64,000 nucleotides of DNA from Devosia soli (lineage in GTDB: Bacteria > Pseudomonadota > Alphaproteobacteria > Rhizobiales > Devosiaceae), in NCBI RefSeq assembly GCF_000970455.1, contig NZ_LAJG01000025.1:55958-119957 (forward strand). Reading direction: 5' to 3'. The position numbers and the translations under genes are program-made. Under the pieces are notes generated by a model, which was given only the letters and a program-made list of their open reading frames with translations, made no database searches and was not told the origin of the DNA. Below, piece after piece: positions 63,706-64,000 of the stretch; positions within the stretch are counted from its first letter, which is position 1; each line of letters starts with the position of its first letter.

Positions 63706-64000
63706 CCAATGACGACCTGCTCTCGGCTTGGCTGTCAGTCATCAGTCGGTCTGACTTCACCATTCGCCACAAACTGCGGGTTGGCCGGCGCGCCAGAGAC
63801 TATATCGATTGGATGCGCGAGAATGATGTAGATGGGCAACAACTTACCGAGGAGTTGCTCGCTCGATACTTGGAGCATCTGAGGGAGATCCATACGTACG
63901 GCACGGCGAAAGCATACCTGCGCGACATGTTACGCCTGGATCGACTTGCTCACGAGAGTAATCCTGAACTTTTTCCGGCTCGCCTTGAATGGTCGTGGCC
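63702..64000 (+). CDS. Tyrosine recombinase/integrase, N-terminal part (3' partial)
   Basis: The frame from GTG 63702 runs off the window after about 99 residues. The visible region (FTIRHKLRVGRRARDYIDWM, LLARYLEHLREIHTYGTAKA) looks like the N-terminal core-binding domain of a tyrosine recombinase. The catalytic RHRY residues would lie outside, so the call is provisional. It is coupled to the RHH gene. Confidence 0.55.
   Translation, partial: MTNDDLLSAWLSVISRSDFTIRHKLRVGRRARDYIDWMRENDVDGQQLTEELLARYLEHLREIHTYGTAKAYLRDMLRLDRLAHESNPELFPARLEWSW

Overview
The window reads as alphaproteobacterial DNA, probably from a Hyphomicrobiales species. The reasons are the GC-rich codon use, UgpC-type ABC genes, rhizobial-type families (DUF6428, DUF6634, a MotE-like protein) and the style of the copper genes. 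I saw no rRNA, tRNA or CRISPR array. Genus cannot be fixed from the sequence alone.

Layout. 1-6796 looks like ordinary chromosome: a sugar/polyol ABC importer operon (binding protein, two permeases, ATPase, terminator) and two convergent MFS transporters. At about 6984 a TGT-starting end with three or four copies of a 15-bp motif (consensus ACRTCATAANNTGTC) begins what I interpret as a very large Tn7-like transposon. Its machinery lies on the minus strand at the far side: tnsA (61974-61111), tnsB (61114-58796), tnsC (58799-57750) and tniQ (57760-56627), all with overlapping start and stop codons. The right terminus was not found and may lie beyond 64000. A second module with a ribbon-helix-helix protein and a tyrosine-recombinase-like gene starts at about 63090 and runs off the window.

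Cargo, left to right. (a) 7227-13012: a DUF4238/SEC-C protein and a three-gene cassette built on a fused AAA+/FtsH-type M41 protease. (b) 13083-24454: zinc/cadmium/lead resistance (ZntA-type P-type ATPase, two CDF exporters, two ZntR-like MerR regulators, LspA), periplasmic copper/redox proteins (SCO, PCuAC, DsbA/DsbB, c-type cytochrome), a YafK-type L,D-transpeptidase and a nadE with a nonsense codon. Four near-identical 19-bp-spacer MerR promoters tie this block together. (c) 24725-26633: a small Cys/His-rich secreted protein, an L,D-transpeptidase and an HMA protein. (d) 26698-31960: an arsenic operon (arsR, arsC-PTP, arsN-like, acr3, arsC, arsH, MFS) with a divergent DUF6428 gene; arsC is frameshifted into arsH. 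(e) 31961-36017: a Gabija-like GajA/GajB pair between two decayed gene fragments. (f) 36144-54892: copper resistance (two Cu P-type ATPases, CueR, CopZ, CsoR, multicopper oxidase, cupredoxin, CusF-like, TolC-like, DUF305 proteins, cytochromes) and a second copy of the small-protein/L,D-transpeptidase pair. (g) 55076-56366: a MotE-like protein and a small secreted protein before tniQ.

How it works together. The cargo couples metal export (P-type ATPases, CDF, Acr3) to periplasmic handling and oxidation of copper, to redox repair (Dsb, SCO, cytochromes) and to cell-wall maintenance by three L,D-transpeptidases. L,D-transpeptidases use a catalytic cysteine and are copper-sensitive, so their presence in a metal island is biologically suggestive. 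Regulation is visible in the DNA as ZntR-like, CueR-like, CsoR-like and ArsR-like operators.
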